From positions 1 through 18,076 of the forward strand of contig JAACZX010000005.1 of assembly GCA_009996555.1 (NCBI GenBank): 18,076 nt of DNA. The letters are read 5' to 3'. Source of the stretch: Chitinophagaceae bacterium. Its GTDB lineage: Bacteria; Bacteroidota; Bacteroidia; Chitinophagales; Chitinophagaceae. The notes under the pieces were generated by a model. It was not told the DNA's origin. It was given only the letters and a program-made list of their open reading frames with translations, and ran no database searches. The stretch's first letter is position 1; the number at the start of each line of letters is the position of its first letter. Made by a program: the position numbers and the translations under genes. Below are positions 1-9,000 of the stretch, piece by piece.

Positions 1-1391
1 CCATTAATGTAACAGTAAACCCCATCATTACACCAACGTTTAGTTTTGCTACGAGTATATGTAATGGAGCAACTGCACCAACATTGCCGGCAACATCAAG
101 CAACGGTATAACCGGCACATGGAGCCCTGCTACAATCGATAATACAACAAACGGATCATACACGTTTACGCCAACAGCAGGACAGTGTGCTGCACCTGTA
201 ACCATTAATGTAACAGTGAACCCGATCCTTACACCAACGTTCAGTTTTGCCACAACCATTTGTGCAAATGCAACTGCACCAACATTACCCGCCACATCAA
301 ACAATGGTATAGCTGGTACGTGGAGCCCTGCAACAGTAAGCAACACCGCAAGCGGCACATATACGTTTACACCAAATGCCGGACAATGTGGTTCCGTAAC
401 AAGCATTAATGTAACGGTAACGCCTAACGTTGTACCAACATTCAGCATTGGAACAACATTAAGCATCTGCAATGGCGGTGCAGTTCCGGCTTTACCAACA
501 ACATCAGACAATGGTATTGCAGGTACATGGAGTCCTGCAACAGTAAGCAATACAGCAACTGGTACATATACCTTTACACCAACCGCAGGTGTTTGTGCAA
601 CTACGCAAACATTTGTTGTAACAGTGAACCCGATCCTTACACCAAACTTCAGCTTTGGCACAAGTGCATCAATCTGTATTGGCGCAGCAGTACCGGCATT
701 GCCTGCAACATCAACCAATGGTGTAACCGGTACATGGAGTCCTGCAACAGTAAATAACCAGGCGAACGGTACATACACTTTCACACCATCTGCCGGGCAG
801 TGTGCAACCACACAAACGTATACTGTGCAGGTGAACCAGGTTCCATCTGTAAATACACCGGCAAACATTACGGTGAATGATGGGGCTGTTATTCCTGTAA
901 ATACAATCGTTACAGTTCCTGCAACAGGTGTAACTGTTAACTGGACAAACTCTAATCCTTCAATTGGTTTAGCAGCATCAGGAACAGGAAATATTCCATC
1001 GTTTACAGCAGTAAACCTCGGTAATACAGATGTTACAGCTACCATTACTATTACACCACGCATCAATGGTTGTATTGGTACACCGGTTACTTATACCATT
1101 ACCGTAAAAGCATTGAATAAAGATGTGTTTGTACCAAACGTATTCTCACCAAACAATGATGGTAAGAATGATGTGTTACTGGTTTATGGTAATTACATCA
1201 ACCGTGTTGAAATGCGCATCTTTAACCAGTGGGGCCAGCAGGTAGCGTTTATTAACGACCGTAGCCGTGGATGGGATGGTACACATAAAGGCAAACCGCA
1301 ACCGGTGGGTGTATATGTGTATGCATTACGTGCTGTACTTACTGATGGCCGTACCGTTGATCTGAAAGGCTCAATAACACTTGTACGATAA
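1..1391 (+). CDS. Repetitive secreted surface protein with gliding-motility (T9SS type B) C-terminal domain, 5' end outside window
   Basis: The frame is already open at base 3, so this is the C-terminal part of a longer protein; the first possible start codon inside the window (a TTG at 84) falls within a repeat and is not the real start. Four repeats of about 67-69 residues, each with a GTWSPAT core, a TYTFTP strand and two cysteines, cover bases 30-842. A more divergent Ig/PKD-like segment follows (about 843-1110). The last 85 or so residues, from FVPNVFSPNNDGKND through RIFNQWGQ and GWDG to the terminal KGSITLVR, are the gliding-motility-associated C-terminal domain, a known sorting signal for T9SS export. 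The protein is therefore probably an exported or surface-attached adhesin-like filament; its ligand cannot be told. It lies 50 bases upstream of a PorP/SprF gene, a usual partner of type B-signal substrates. Confidence 0.9.
   Translation, partial: INVTVNPIITPTFSFATSICNGATAPTLPATSSNGITGTWSPATIDNTTNGSYTFTPTAGQCAAPVTINVTVNPILTPTFSFATTICANATAPTLPATSNNGIAGTWSPATVSNTASGTYTFTPNAGQCGSVTSINVTVTPNVVPTFSIGTTLSICNGGAVPALPTTSDNGIAGTWSPATVSNTATGTYTFTPTAGVCATTQTFVVTVNPILTPNFSFGTSASICIGAAVPALPATSTNGVTGTWSPATVNNQANGTYTFTPSAGQCATTQTYTVQVNQVPSVNTPANITVNDGAVIPVNTIVTVPATGVTVNWTNSNPSIGLAASGTGNIPSFTAVNLGNTDVTATITITPRINGCIGTPVTYTITVKALNKDVFVPNVFSPNNDGKNDVLLVYGNYINRVEMRIFNQWGQQVAFINDRSRGWDGTHKGKPQPVGVYVYALRAVLTDGRTVDLKGSITLVR
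30..842 (+). repeat. Four in-frame tandem repeats of about 201-207 bp inside the surface protein gene
   Basis: Units begin near 30, 231, 432 and 639, at the T/V-P-x-F-S motif, with lengths of about 201, 201, 207 and 204 bases. The GTWSP codons recur at 114, 315, 522 and 729. Each unit carries one Cys after the first strand and one in the GQC/GVC turn, suggesting one disulfide per module. Units 3 and 4 have two extra residues before the first Cys. More units may lie upstream, since the array is cut by the window edge. Similar SxNGITGTWSP modules are common in large Bacteroidota surface proteins. Confidence 0.9.
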
Positions 1392-1441
1392 TTATTACCA
1401 AACCTGATAATCCTATTTAAAATCTTATATCTGCATATACA

Positions 1442-2467
1442 ATGAAAAATAAATTCATCACACAACACGGTTTATTGACAGCATGCCTGCTCATTGCAGG
1501 AGTGCTCCAATCCGTTGCGCAGACAGATCCGCATTTTACCCAGAACTACACTTACCCGATGTACACGAACCCTGCCATGACCGGTGGAAGCGATGGCGAC
1601 TACAGAGTATCGGCAGTGTATCGTAATCAGTGGGGTTCTGTATCTAATCCCTACCGCACAGCAGGTTTATCATTTGATACACGCACCAATAAAAATATTG
1701 CTGTGGGTGTAAACCTCATGAACCAGACAGCAGGCGATGGTGGGTTCAACTATTTCAACGCTTATGGTTCTGTTGCCTATACAGGTGTAAAGTTTGGTGT
1801 AGAAAATGATCACCGTCTTGTACTTGCATTGCAGGCCGGTTTGATCAACCGCCGTGTGGATCAAAGCAAATTCAAATGGGGCGATCAATGGAACCCCATC
1901 ACCGGTTACAATGCAGGCAATGCAACAACTGAATCATTTGCCAATACAAACTCAACAGCGTTTGATGCAGGTGCAGGTGTGTTGTATTACGATGCAACGC
2001 CGGATAAAAAAACAAATGCGTTTGCAGGACTTTCTGTATTTCATATCAACAGACCAAAAGATCCCATCATTTCTTCAGGCGATGTTGCGCTCAACACTAT
2101 TCCGCTCCGTTATGTGGTGCATGGTGGTTTAAGTTTCAACTTATCTGAACGCACCAGCATTGTGCCGCATGTGTTATACATGCAGCAAGGCACTGCCATG
2201 GAAGCAATGATTGGTACTTATGTGCAGCTGAATGTAAATGAAGAAACCGATTTTATGTTTGGTGGTTATTACCGCTTTAAAGATGCCATTGCTCCGTTTG
2301 TGGGGGTTGACTGGAGAAATTTTATTGTGGGTATCAGTTATGATGTAAATGCATCAAAGCTGGGAGCCATGACAAGAAATGTAAACAGTTTTGAATTAAG
2401 TCTTTCTTATATCAAACGCAGCGGCACAAGAAGCATTTTCGACTGGATCCGTTGCCCACGTTTATAA
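1442..2467 (+). CDS. PorP/SprF family type IX secretion system outer-membrane protein
   Basis: This is a 341-residue protein with a signal peptide ending around VAQ (residues 24-26). The mature N-terminus reads TDPHFTQNYTYPMYTNPAMTG, the hallmark start of the PorP/SprF family. It continues with alternating strands rich in Tyr, Asn and Gly (for example YRNQWGS and the KDAIAPFVGVDWR region) and is predicted as an outer-membrane beta-barrel of about 14 strands. Family members (SprF of Flavobacterium, PorP of Porphyromonas) are needed for export or surface anchoring of T9SS substrates. The gene starts 50 bases after the substrate gene and ends 34 bases before the PorE-like gene, so the three are probably one operon in which this protein serves the upstream substrate. 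The start is the ATG at 1442, preceded by AT-rich sequence without a Shine-Dalgarno motif. Family sure; specific partner inferred. Confidence 0.92.
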   Translation: MKNKFITQHGLLTACLLIAGVLQSVAQTDPHFTQNYTYPMYTNPAMTGGSDGDYRVSAVYRNQWGSVSNPYRTAGLSFDTRTNKNIAVGVNLMNQTAGDGGFNYFNAYGSVAYTGVKFGVENDHRLVLALQAGLINRRVDQSKFKWGDQWNPITGYNAGNATTESFANTNSTAFDAGAGVLYYDATPDKKTNAFAGLSVFHINRPKDPIISSGDVALNTIPLRYVVHGGLSFNLSERTSIVPHVLYMQQGTAMEAMIGTYVQLNVNEETDFMFGGYYRFKDAIAPFVGVDWRNFIVGISYDVNASKLGAMTRNVNSFELSLSYIKRSGTRSIFDWIRCPRL

Positions 2468-2501
2468 AAGAAAAGCTGTACTAAAACTTAATGAAGATCA
2501 C

Positions 2502-4568
2502 ATGAAACCCAATATCACTCTTCAGCAAACCAAGTCAACAATGAACACGTTCTATAAAACAGCAGGAAAATTATTCCTGTCATCTTCTTTCACATGCATG
2601 TTGCTTTTCCAGGCACAGGCACAGGACAAACGTATTGTGCAGGCCAACGCCTATTATGCATCGGGCGATTATTATACAGCTGCCCAGTTGTATGAACAAT
2701 TTTTGAACCCTGTTGTAAAAGAAGCACCCAAAGCCAACTTTCCACTCAATGCAAGACGCAACCGGCAGGAAAGCGGAATGGGGAAAGGCATTACCCGTAA
2801 TGATCTGCTTTACAGGCAGGCAGAAAGTTTTCGTCTTGCAAACTATTTTCCCCAAGCTGCGGAACGTTATAAAACAGTAGCAGAACTTGATGCAACCACT
2901 TACAACGATGCCTGGTATTGGTATGCAGTATGCCAGCGTAGCCTTGGCAAATACAATGAAGCAGAAGAAAGTGTAAACAGGTTTTTAAGTAATGTAACTG
3001 CAAATAATCCATTAAAAACTGCTGCAGAAAATGAACTGCACACATTAAAATACATTCAAACACAATTGCAGCGGCCTGATACAGTGATGTACAGCATCAA
3101 CAGAACAAACTTAGCAGGCGGAAACGGTACGGGTGTTTTTGCACCGGTGCATGTAGGCGGTAACCAGTTTTTAATTACCAGTACAGTAAAAGATACGGCC
3201 GTTGCTGAAGGAGTAAATCCTTATCACAGTCGTGTGTTTCCGGCAACACTGGAAAACAATGAATTTAAAATCAGCGATGCAGTTTCGTTTGCATCAACTG
3301 ATATGCAGATAAACCAAGGCGCTGCAAGTGTAACAGCAAATGGTAACAGCGTTTACTTTACACAATGGAAACAGGTAAATGGTAAGAAACAAGCTGCGGT
3401 TTACCTGTCAACAAAAAATGCAGATGGCTGGGGCACACCTGTTGAACTTTCATCAGTAAATAAAGAGGGCTTCAGCAGTAAGCAACCTTTTGTTACAACA
3501 GATGGTAAGTACCTGTTCTTTTCATCAGACAGGCCTGGTGGTGCCGGAGGTTTTGATATATGGCTCGCAGCATTGCGTGCTGATGGTACAACAGGTGAAC
3601 CTGTGAATGCAGGTGCAGTAATTAATACAGCAGGCGATGAGCAGGCCCCATTTTATCACAGTAACAGCAGCACACTTGTATTTTCATCAAACGGAAGACA
3701 AGGCATGGGTGGCTTTGATCTGTACATGGCCAACGGATGGGAAACTGCATGGAAACCTGCGGAGAACATGGGCTATCCTGTAAACTCTGTTCGTGATGAT
3801 GTGTATTACCACACAACCGATAAATCATCGGTGTTGCGCAATGCAGTATTCAGCAGCGATCGTGGTTCAGAATGTTGCCTCGAAACATATACCGTAAGTA
3901 AAGCACCAAAGAAAAAGATCATCAGCGGTATTGTACTTGATAAAAAAGATAACCAACCGGTGAGCGGTGCAACTGTTGTATTAAACCATAACGGAAAAAA
4001 TGTAAAAGCAGTTACTGATGCCAGCGGTCGTTATACTATGGAAATTGATGCAGATGCATCCGGTACTGTAACCGTAACCAAACACCGTTACAGCGATAAA
4101 CAAACTGATGTAACAGTTATAAATACCGATGAAAGCGATTGGAGCACCAGTAAGTACATCAATAAAGATATTGTACTTGACCGCAAGATCATCCTTACAC
4201 CAGAGACAGTTGTTACTGTTTATTTCGATTTTGATAAACACAACATTAAACCTGATGCAGCTTTCAAACTCGATTCACTGCATGCTATTCTTGTAGCAAA
4301 CCCTGGTGCAATTGTACAGATCAGCGGTTATACCGATGGATTAGGTTCTGAAGAATACAATAAAATACTGTCGGATAAACGTGCTAAAGCCTGTGCCGAT
4401 TATTTAATGGCAAAAGGCGTTGATTCATCACGCATCAGCTTTGAATCATTTGGTGCATGTTGCCCGGTTGAAATGGAACTCATCAACGGCCGTGATAATG
4501 CTGATGGTCGTGCCAAGAACAGAAGAGGTTTGATCAATATTTCATACCCACCGAAAGAAGAGGAATAG
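2502..4568 (+). CDS. PorE-like T9SS-associated protein: TPR, beta-propeller, carboxypeptidase-regulatory-like and OmpA domains
   Basis: The order of domains over 688 residues is a signal peptide (cleavage near QAQAQ, residues 37-41), TPR helices (about 43-190), PD40/WD40-like propeller blades (about 205-465, with SSDRPGGAGGFDIW and GMGGFDLY), a carboxypeptidase-regulatory-like beta-sandwich (about 472-562) and an OmpA C-terminal domain (about 570-688). The OmpA part retains the peptidoglycan-contact features: SGYTDG, the LSDKRA helix and the AKNRRG end. This order matches PorE of P. gingivalis, which links the T9SS to peptidoglycan, although many paralogues exist. An ATG at 2541 (Met14) would give a more compact signal peptide and may be the true start. 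Two Cys-Cys pairs (458-459 and 653-654) might form disulfides. It is the last gene of the cluster, followed by a strong hairpin. Confidence 0.88.
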   Translation: MKPNITLQQTKSTMNTFYKTAGKLFLSSSFTCMLLFQAQAQDKRIVQANAYYASGDYYTAAQLYEQFLNPVVKEAPKANFPLNARRNRQESGMGKGITRNDLLYRQAESFRLANYFPQAAERYKTVAELDATTYNDAWYWYAVCQRSLGKYNEAEESVNRFLSNVTANNPLKTAAENELHTLKYIQTQLQRPDTVMYSINRTNLAGGNGTGVFAPVHVGGNQFLITSTVKDTAVAEGVNPYHSRVFPATLENNEFKISDAVSFASTDMQINQGAASVTANGNSVYFTQWKQVNGKKQAAVYLSTKNADGWGTPVELSSVNKEGFSSKQPFVTTDGKYLFFSSDRPGGAGGFDIWLAALRADGTTGEPVNAGAVINTAGDEQAPFYHSNSSTLVFSSNGRQGMGGFDLYMANGWETAWKPAENMGYPVNSVRDDVYYHTTDKSSVLRNAVFSSDRGSECCLETYTVSKAPKKKIISGIVLDKKDNQPVSGATVVLNHNGKNVKAVTDASGRYTMEIDADASGTVTVTKHRYSDKQTDVTVINTDESDWSTSKYINKDIVLDRKIILTPETVVTVYFDFDKHNIKPDAAFKLDSLHAILVANPGAIVQISGYTDGLGSEEYNKILSDKRAKACADYLMAKGVDSSRISFESFGACCPVEMELINGRDNADGRAKNRRGLINISYPPKEEE

Positions 4569-4585
4569 GATTTTAGTTATAGATG

Positions 4586-4619
4586 AAAAGCCGCATTCTG
4601 GAAAGGATGCGGCTTTTTT
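4586..4619 (+). terminator. Bidirectional intrinsic terminator between the PorE-like gene and the sugar permease
   Basis: The arms AAAAGCCGCAT and ATGCGGCTTTT surround a 10-base loop and are followed by a T-run, 18 bases after the stop codon at 4568. The A-tract on the left arm gives a U-tract on the other strand, so it can also end the minus-strand permease gene, whose stop is at 4638. Confidence 0.88.
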
Positions 4620-4637
4620 AGTTCGTTTTAAATTTAA

Positions 4638-5942
4638 TTAAGCATGTACCTTCTTCTTCAAACCCACTTTATGTCCGCTCACAGCGAAATAGAGAATGTA
4701 TAAATAACAAGGCATTACTGCAATGAAGTATGCCAGTTGAAAATCGAGTTGCAGGTTGTCTTTTAAAAAGGCATAGATCATTGGCCACACTGCACCACCG
4801 GCAATACCCATGATCATGATGGCTGAACCTGTTTTGGTAAACTTACCAAGGTGACTGATGCCTAATGGAAAAATGGCCGGCCACATTAATGAGTTGGCCA
4901 AACCTAACAAGGCAATAAATGTAACAGAGGTGTAACCACTGGTAAAGTATGCTGCAATACTGAAAGCAATGCCGAGTATTGCACAAATGCGTAATGCTTT
5001 TTGTTGTGATATGTATTTCGGAATGGTAATGATGCCAATAAGATAACCTACCAGCATACCTCCCAGCGTTAACGAGGTAAAGAATTTTGAAATGTCAGCA
5101 CTTATGCCCAGCGATTTTCCGTACACACCAATAATATCACCAGCCATTACCTCCGCAGCTACATACACAAAAATGCAAAGCGCACCCAGGAACAGGTGAG
5201 GAAACTGGAAAATACTTTTGTGATGGATCACTTCACCACTTGTATCATCCACCACATCTTCTTCTACCTGTACTTCAGGTAAAGAGGTAAACCTGATGAC
5301 AAACGCAAACAAACAGAATACAATTGCAAGTGTAATGTAAGGCATGTTAACACGGCCCAATACTTCCTGCAGCAATTGTTCTTTTGCTACTCCGCTTGCA
5401 GCTTCAATTTTTTTCTCAATTTCTGCTGCATTCTTTAAAAACAGTGTACCCATAATCACCGGCACCAACATGCCTGCAGCTTTATTGCACACACCGGCAA
5501 TACTGATGCGCTTGGCCGCACTTTCAATAGGCCCGATAATAGTGAGATAAGGATTAGATGCTGTTTGCAGCAGAGCCAATGCTGAGCCTTGTATAAAAAT
5601 GCCTGTTAAAAAAAGTGCGAATGAATTTGTTTTTGCAGCAGGGATGAATAATAAGGAACCAAGTCCAAGAATAAGCATGCCCAGAACAAGGCCGTTCTTA
5701 AAACCTGTTTTCTTTAAGATCCATGAAGAAGGAAGTGCTAAAAAGAAATAAGCCATGTAAGACGAAAACGTAACAAAGAACGCCTGGAAATCACTGAGGC
5801 CAAACGACAGTTTGAAGAAAGGGATCAACGTTCCGTTGGCCCAGGTTACAAACCCGAAGATGAAGAAAAGGGCACACACAATAACCATTGGAATAAGATT
5901 CGTTTCTTTTTTCTGTGCCTGTTGTTGTAGTACGTTTTGCAT
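4638..5942 (-). CDS. Sugar:H+ symporter, MFS, FucP/GluP (glucose/galactose or L-fucose permease) family
   Basis: This is a 434-residue inner-membrane protein of about 12 helices. Helix 1 carries FFIFGFVTWANGTLIP (about residues 26-41), the signature of the FHS/FucP-GluP branch, and the second half has LANSLMWPAIFP followed by LGKFTKTGSAIMIMG, also typical of it. A charged central loop (about 225-245, VQVEEDVVDDTSGE) separates the two six-helix bundles, and a short charged insert (about 173-200) lies between helices 5 and 6. It should bring in a monosaccharide by proton symport; whether that is glucose, galactose, fucose or N-acetylglucosamine cannot be read from sequence. It appears monocistronic: terminators lie on both sides and two LacI-type operator-like palindromes lie just upstream. 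Start is the ATG at 5942; the next Met is residue 19, inside helix 1. Confidence 0.93.
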   Translation of the reverse strand: MQNVLQQQAQKKETNLIPMVIVCALFFIFGFVTWANGTLIPFFKLSFGLSDFQAFFVTFSSYMAYFFLALPSSWILKKTGFKNGLVLGMLILGLGSLLFIPAAKTNSFALFLTGIFIQGSALALLQTASNPYLTIIGPIESAAKRISIAGVCNKAAGMLVPVIMGTLFLKNAAEIEKKIEAASGVAKEQLLQEVLGRVNMPYITLAIVFCLFAFVIRFTSLPEVQVEEDVVDDTSGEVIHHKSIFQFPHLFLGALCIFVYVAAEVMAGDIIGVYGKSLGISADISKFFTSLTLGGMLVGYLIGIITIPKYISQQKALRICAILGIAFSIAAYFTSGYTSVTFIALLGLANSLMWPAIFPLGISHLGKFTKTGSAIMIMGIAGGAVWPMIYAFLKDNLQLDFQLAYFIAVMPCYLYILYFAVSGHKVGLKKKVHA

Positions 5943-5976
5943 TTGTTGGTTTTAGGATGATGAAAATAAGCTAAAC

Positions 5977-5988
5977 GCAATGTATTGC
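5977..5988. promoter_or_regulatory. Operator-like palindrome 1 (GCAATGTATTGC) upstream of the sugar permease
   Basis: GCAAT-GT-ATTGC is a perfect 12-base inverted repeat 35 bases before the permease start codon. Together with the next site it has the form GCAA-N4-TTGC. Its position would overlap or lie just downstream of the promoter, as expected for a repressor. The assignment is inferred from symmetry and position only. Confidence 0.35.
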
Positions 5989-5993
5989 AGAAA

Positions 5994-6005
5994 GCAAACG
6001 GTTGC
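5994..6005. promoter_or_regulatory. Operator-like palindrome 2 (GCAAACGGTTGC), LacI/PurR-type
   Basis: GCAA-ACGG-TTGC has the same GCAA-N4-TTGC frame as the site starting 17 bases away, and a central CG as in LacI-family operators such as the PurR and CcpA boxes. It lies between the upstream terminator and the permease start, so it most likely serves the permease. No LacI-family regulator gene is in the window. Confidence 0.4.
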
Positions 6006-6013
6006 ACAAAGAA

Positions 6014-6043
6014 AAAGCCGCATCATTTAAATGATGCGGCTTT
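6014..6043 (-). terminator. Perfect 30-base palindrome, terminator of the amidohydrolase gene
   Basis: AAAGCCGCATCATTT is followed directly by its exact reverse complement. On the minus strand the hairpin begins 20 bases after the amidohydrolase stop (6064) and ends in a run of five U (the A-run at 6012-6016). Its inner bases AAAGCCGCAT/ATGCGGCTTT are the same as in the terminator at 4586-4619. Confidence 0.88.
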
Positions 6044-6063
6044 ACTATCTCGCTAAAACTTTT

Positions 6064-9000
6064 TTATTCTTTTACTTCCGTCGTCACCTTTGGTGCAGGC
6101 TTTGTCCAGCTGCCTGCATCCAGTTTACGTGGAGTGGGGTATACTTCATCCAATGTATTACCATCATACAATCGGCCATTCTTTACCACATAACGGATGG
6201 TATTGGTATTGCGGATGTTTTGCAGCGGATTTGCATCCATGATCACAATATCAGCCAGCTTTCCATTTTCAATACTGCCAAGCTCCTGATCCAATCCCAA
6301 TGCAGTTGCACCAAGAATGGTTGCTGTGCGTAAAGCATTCATGTTGCTCATGCCGCCACTTGCCACACTCCATACTTCCCAATGATAACCGAGGCCCTGC
6401 AATTGACCATGACTGCCAATACCAGCAAGACCACCCTGCTGCACTACTCCATTCACCGATTGTGCATGTTTCTTAAACACATGATCTTCCGGTGTAAACC
6501 ATCCACCTAATCCACCGGCACGTCGGCGAGATTTTGCACTCATTTCTTCATAAGGTGTAAAGAAATTGAGTTTCTTATCATGCACCGGGCTTTCGGTTGT
6601 GTAATAATAATTCTCTGCCCATGGGCCACCGTAAGCTACAAGTAACGTTGGCGTATAGGCCATTTTACTTTCAGCAATTGTTCTGGTAAGATCGCTGTAC
6701 AACGGGAAAACAGGAATAGCATGTTCATGACCGGGATAGCCATCGAACAACTGTGTTATGTTGAGTTTGTAATCCAAACCACCTTCGGTTGTTGGCATCA
6801 GCTTTTGTTCTTTTGCTGCCATGATCACCCATTGGCGATGCTGCCTGTTACCTACTAAATACATTTTAATGTATTGTGTGTTGTAATACTTGCTGTATTG
6901 TTTCAACACATTGCGTGTTTGCTCCAGGCTTTTTAAATTATACATCCAGAAACCAACACCGGGGCCTGTGCTGTACACACGTGGGCCGGGCATTTGTCCT
7001 GCTTCCACCATATCGCTCCATGTTAATACATCTGATGTTGCAGTTTGCGGATCACGGGTGGTGGTAACACCATACGCAAGATTGGCGGCATAGATCCAGG
7101 ATGTGTTTTTATGCAAACCCCAGAAGGTCCACATGTGCGAATGTGTATCTACAAAACCCGGTGTAATGGTTTTGCCTGTGCAATCAATTTCTTTTGCACC
7201 CGCCGGAACAGTAAGTGTGCCCGTTTTGCCAACAGCTTTGATGCGGTTGTTTACAATCAGCACATCACCATTCTCAATTACTTCTTCACCCTTCATGGTA
7301 ATAATGCGTGCATTTTTCAACAGCATGGTGCCGTTCGGCATATCTTTTTGATAATACACTTTCACCTGTGTTTCATCAGGACTGTATTTTTCTTTTTTCT
7401 TCAATTCCTCTTTTGCAAGTGCTTCACGTTTTGCACGTGCAGTATCTGTTTTTAAAATAGCAGCAATTGAATCAGCGCTTTTCTTTGCTAATGAATCAGC
7501 CAGTTTTTTTGCTTCGGGTCCTTTCGCCAGCAATGCTTTTATACTGTCGGCAGTTTTTTGTGCTTCCAGTTTTTTAGCTGCTTTTACTGAATCTTCAATG
7601 AACTGTGCACGATCCACATCATACACCCAGTGACCATTACCAAGGCTCCAGTGTATTTTTTTTCCGTTTGCTTCCCATGCAGGAAACTCACCACCAATTT
7701 CTGTTAACTGTCGTGAAGGGAAACTGCTGAACGAAGGATCGGCAACATTAATGCTTGGCAGCTTACCGGTTTGCGGAACTGTTACCACATAAATATTGTT
7801 GTTTACCTGTGCCAATGCCTGGTTACCTTCCGGTGCCATTAAAATAATACCTGCCGATGATGGCATGTTCTGTGGTTCACGGCTGCTTGCACCTTCGGGC
7901 AACATGCAGTAATTCACAGCGTCTGTTTTCATCATTGGTTTGCCCATTACATACATGATGTTATCAGCAGCAGCATTGGTTGTGTGCCCATGACCTGAAT
8001 GATCATCTGCATCGGCCACTGCACCATACGTAGTAATGCCGGTAATACGCACATGTGTTTTTACATCGGTACCATCCCAACGGCAGGAGATCAATGTACC
8101 GCCGCCACTGTTCAGGTAAATACGATCAGGATTTTTGGTGAAGTGCACATTACCTGCATTTACAGTTAAATCAACTTTTGTAATGGCGCCACCACTTGCA
8201 TTCATCCATACAAGATCACCTTCTGCACCACTGTAAAAAGGATCTTCTGCATCTTTAAACAAACGTAACGGTGCTTTAAAAAATGCAATGCGGTTATTAT
8301 AACTCCAGGCAGGTTGCATGTAAAAGCCCGGCTCAGTTGTCAATTTTGTCAATGATGGTTTTGCACCAACAGTTGCTTTGTATAATGCACCGCCATCTGT
8401 TTCACTCCATGTTACAAATACCAGCTGTGTACCATCAGGGCTCCATGCAGGCATTGCTTCTGTAAAGTTGTGATTGGTTATACGCTTGGGTGTACCGTTT
8501 GGATAATCCATTACATACAAACGGTTCAATACAGTAAACGCAAGTTTCTTTCCATCGGGGCTTGGAGCACCATCACGAATTTGTGTAGCCAAAGCAGCAC
8601 TTGTATCTTTTACAGGATAGTTGAAATACAAACGTGGTCCCATTTCAAGATTCAGATCTGCTTCAAATGCAATCTCCGTTGCTTTGCTTCCATCAACAGG
8701 AATGCGCCAGATCTTACCACCATAAGTAGCGATCAAAAACTTACTGTCGGGGGTAAACGCCATACCGGGTAACACACCTTGTGGTGCAATACTTTCCTGC
8801 TCATCACGCTGCACCGGATAAGCCAGCCATCGTTCATCACCGTTCTTCATGTTGCGTAATACCAAACCTGTTTTATCCTGGTAGCGGCTGCCATATACCA
8901 TCCACTGTCCATCGTTACTGAGTGTGGGTGTAAACGCTGAGCCATACCTTGTGGTAATGGTATTGGTAATTCCTTTTTCACGATCATAAGTACCGATCTG

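Noticed and set aside
527..757. Open frame of 76 codons inside the repeat region, plus strand
   Set aside because: It is an out-of-frame reading of the repeats; its own repetitiveness (MESCNSK twice) mirrors the repeat period of the real gene.
30..842. CRISPR-like or mobile repeat array
   Set aside because: Repeats are about 200 bases, imperfect, in frame and coding, without spacers; they are protein modules.
7045..7455. 136-codon plus-strand frame opposite the amidohydrolase gene
   Set aside because: Antisense shadow of a strongly conserved enzyme domain (it covers the HxH motif); Cys/Phe-rich sequence resembles no protein.
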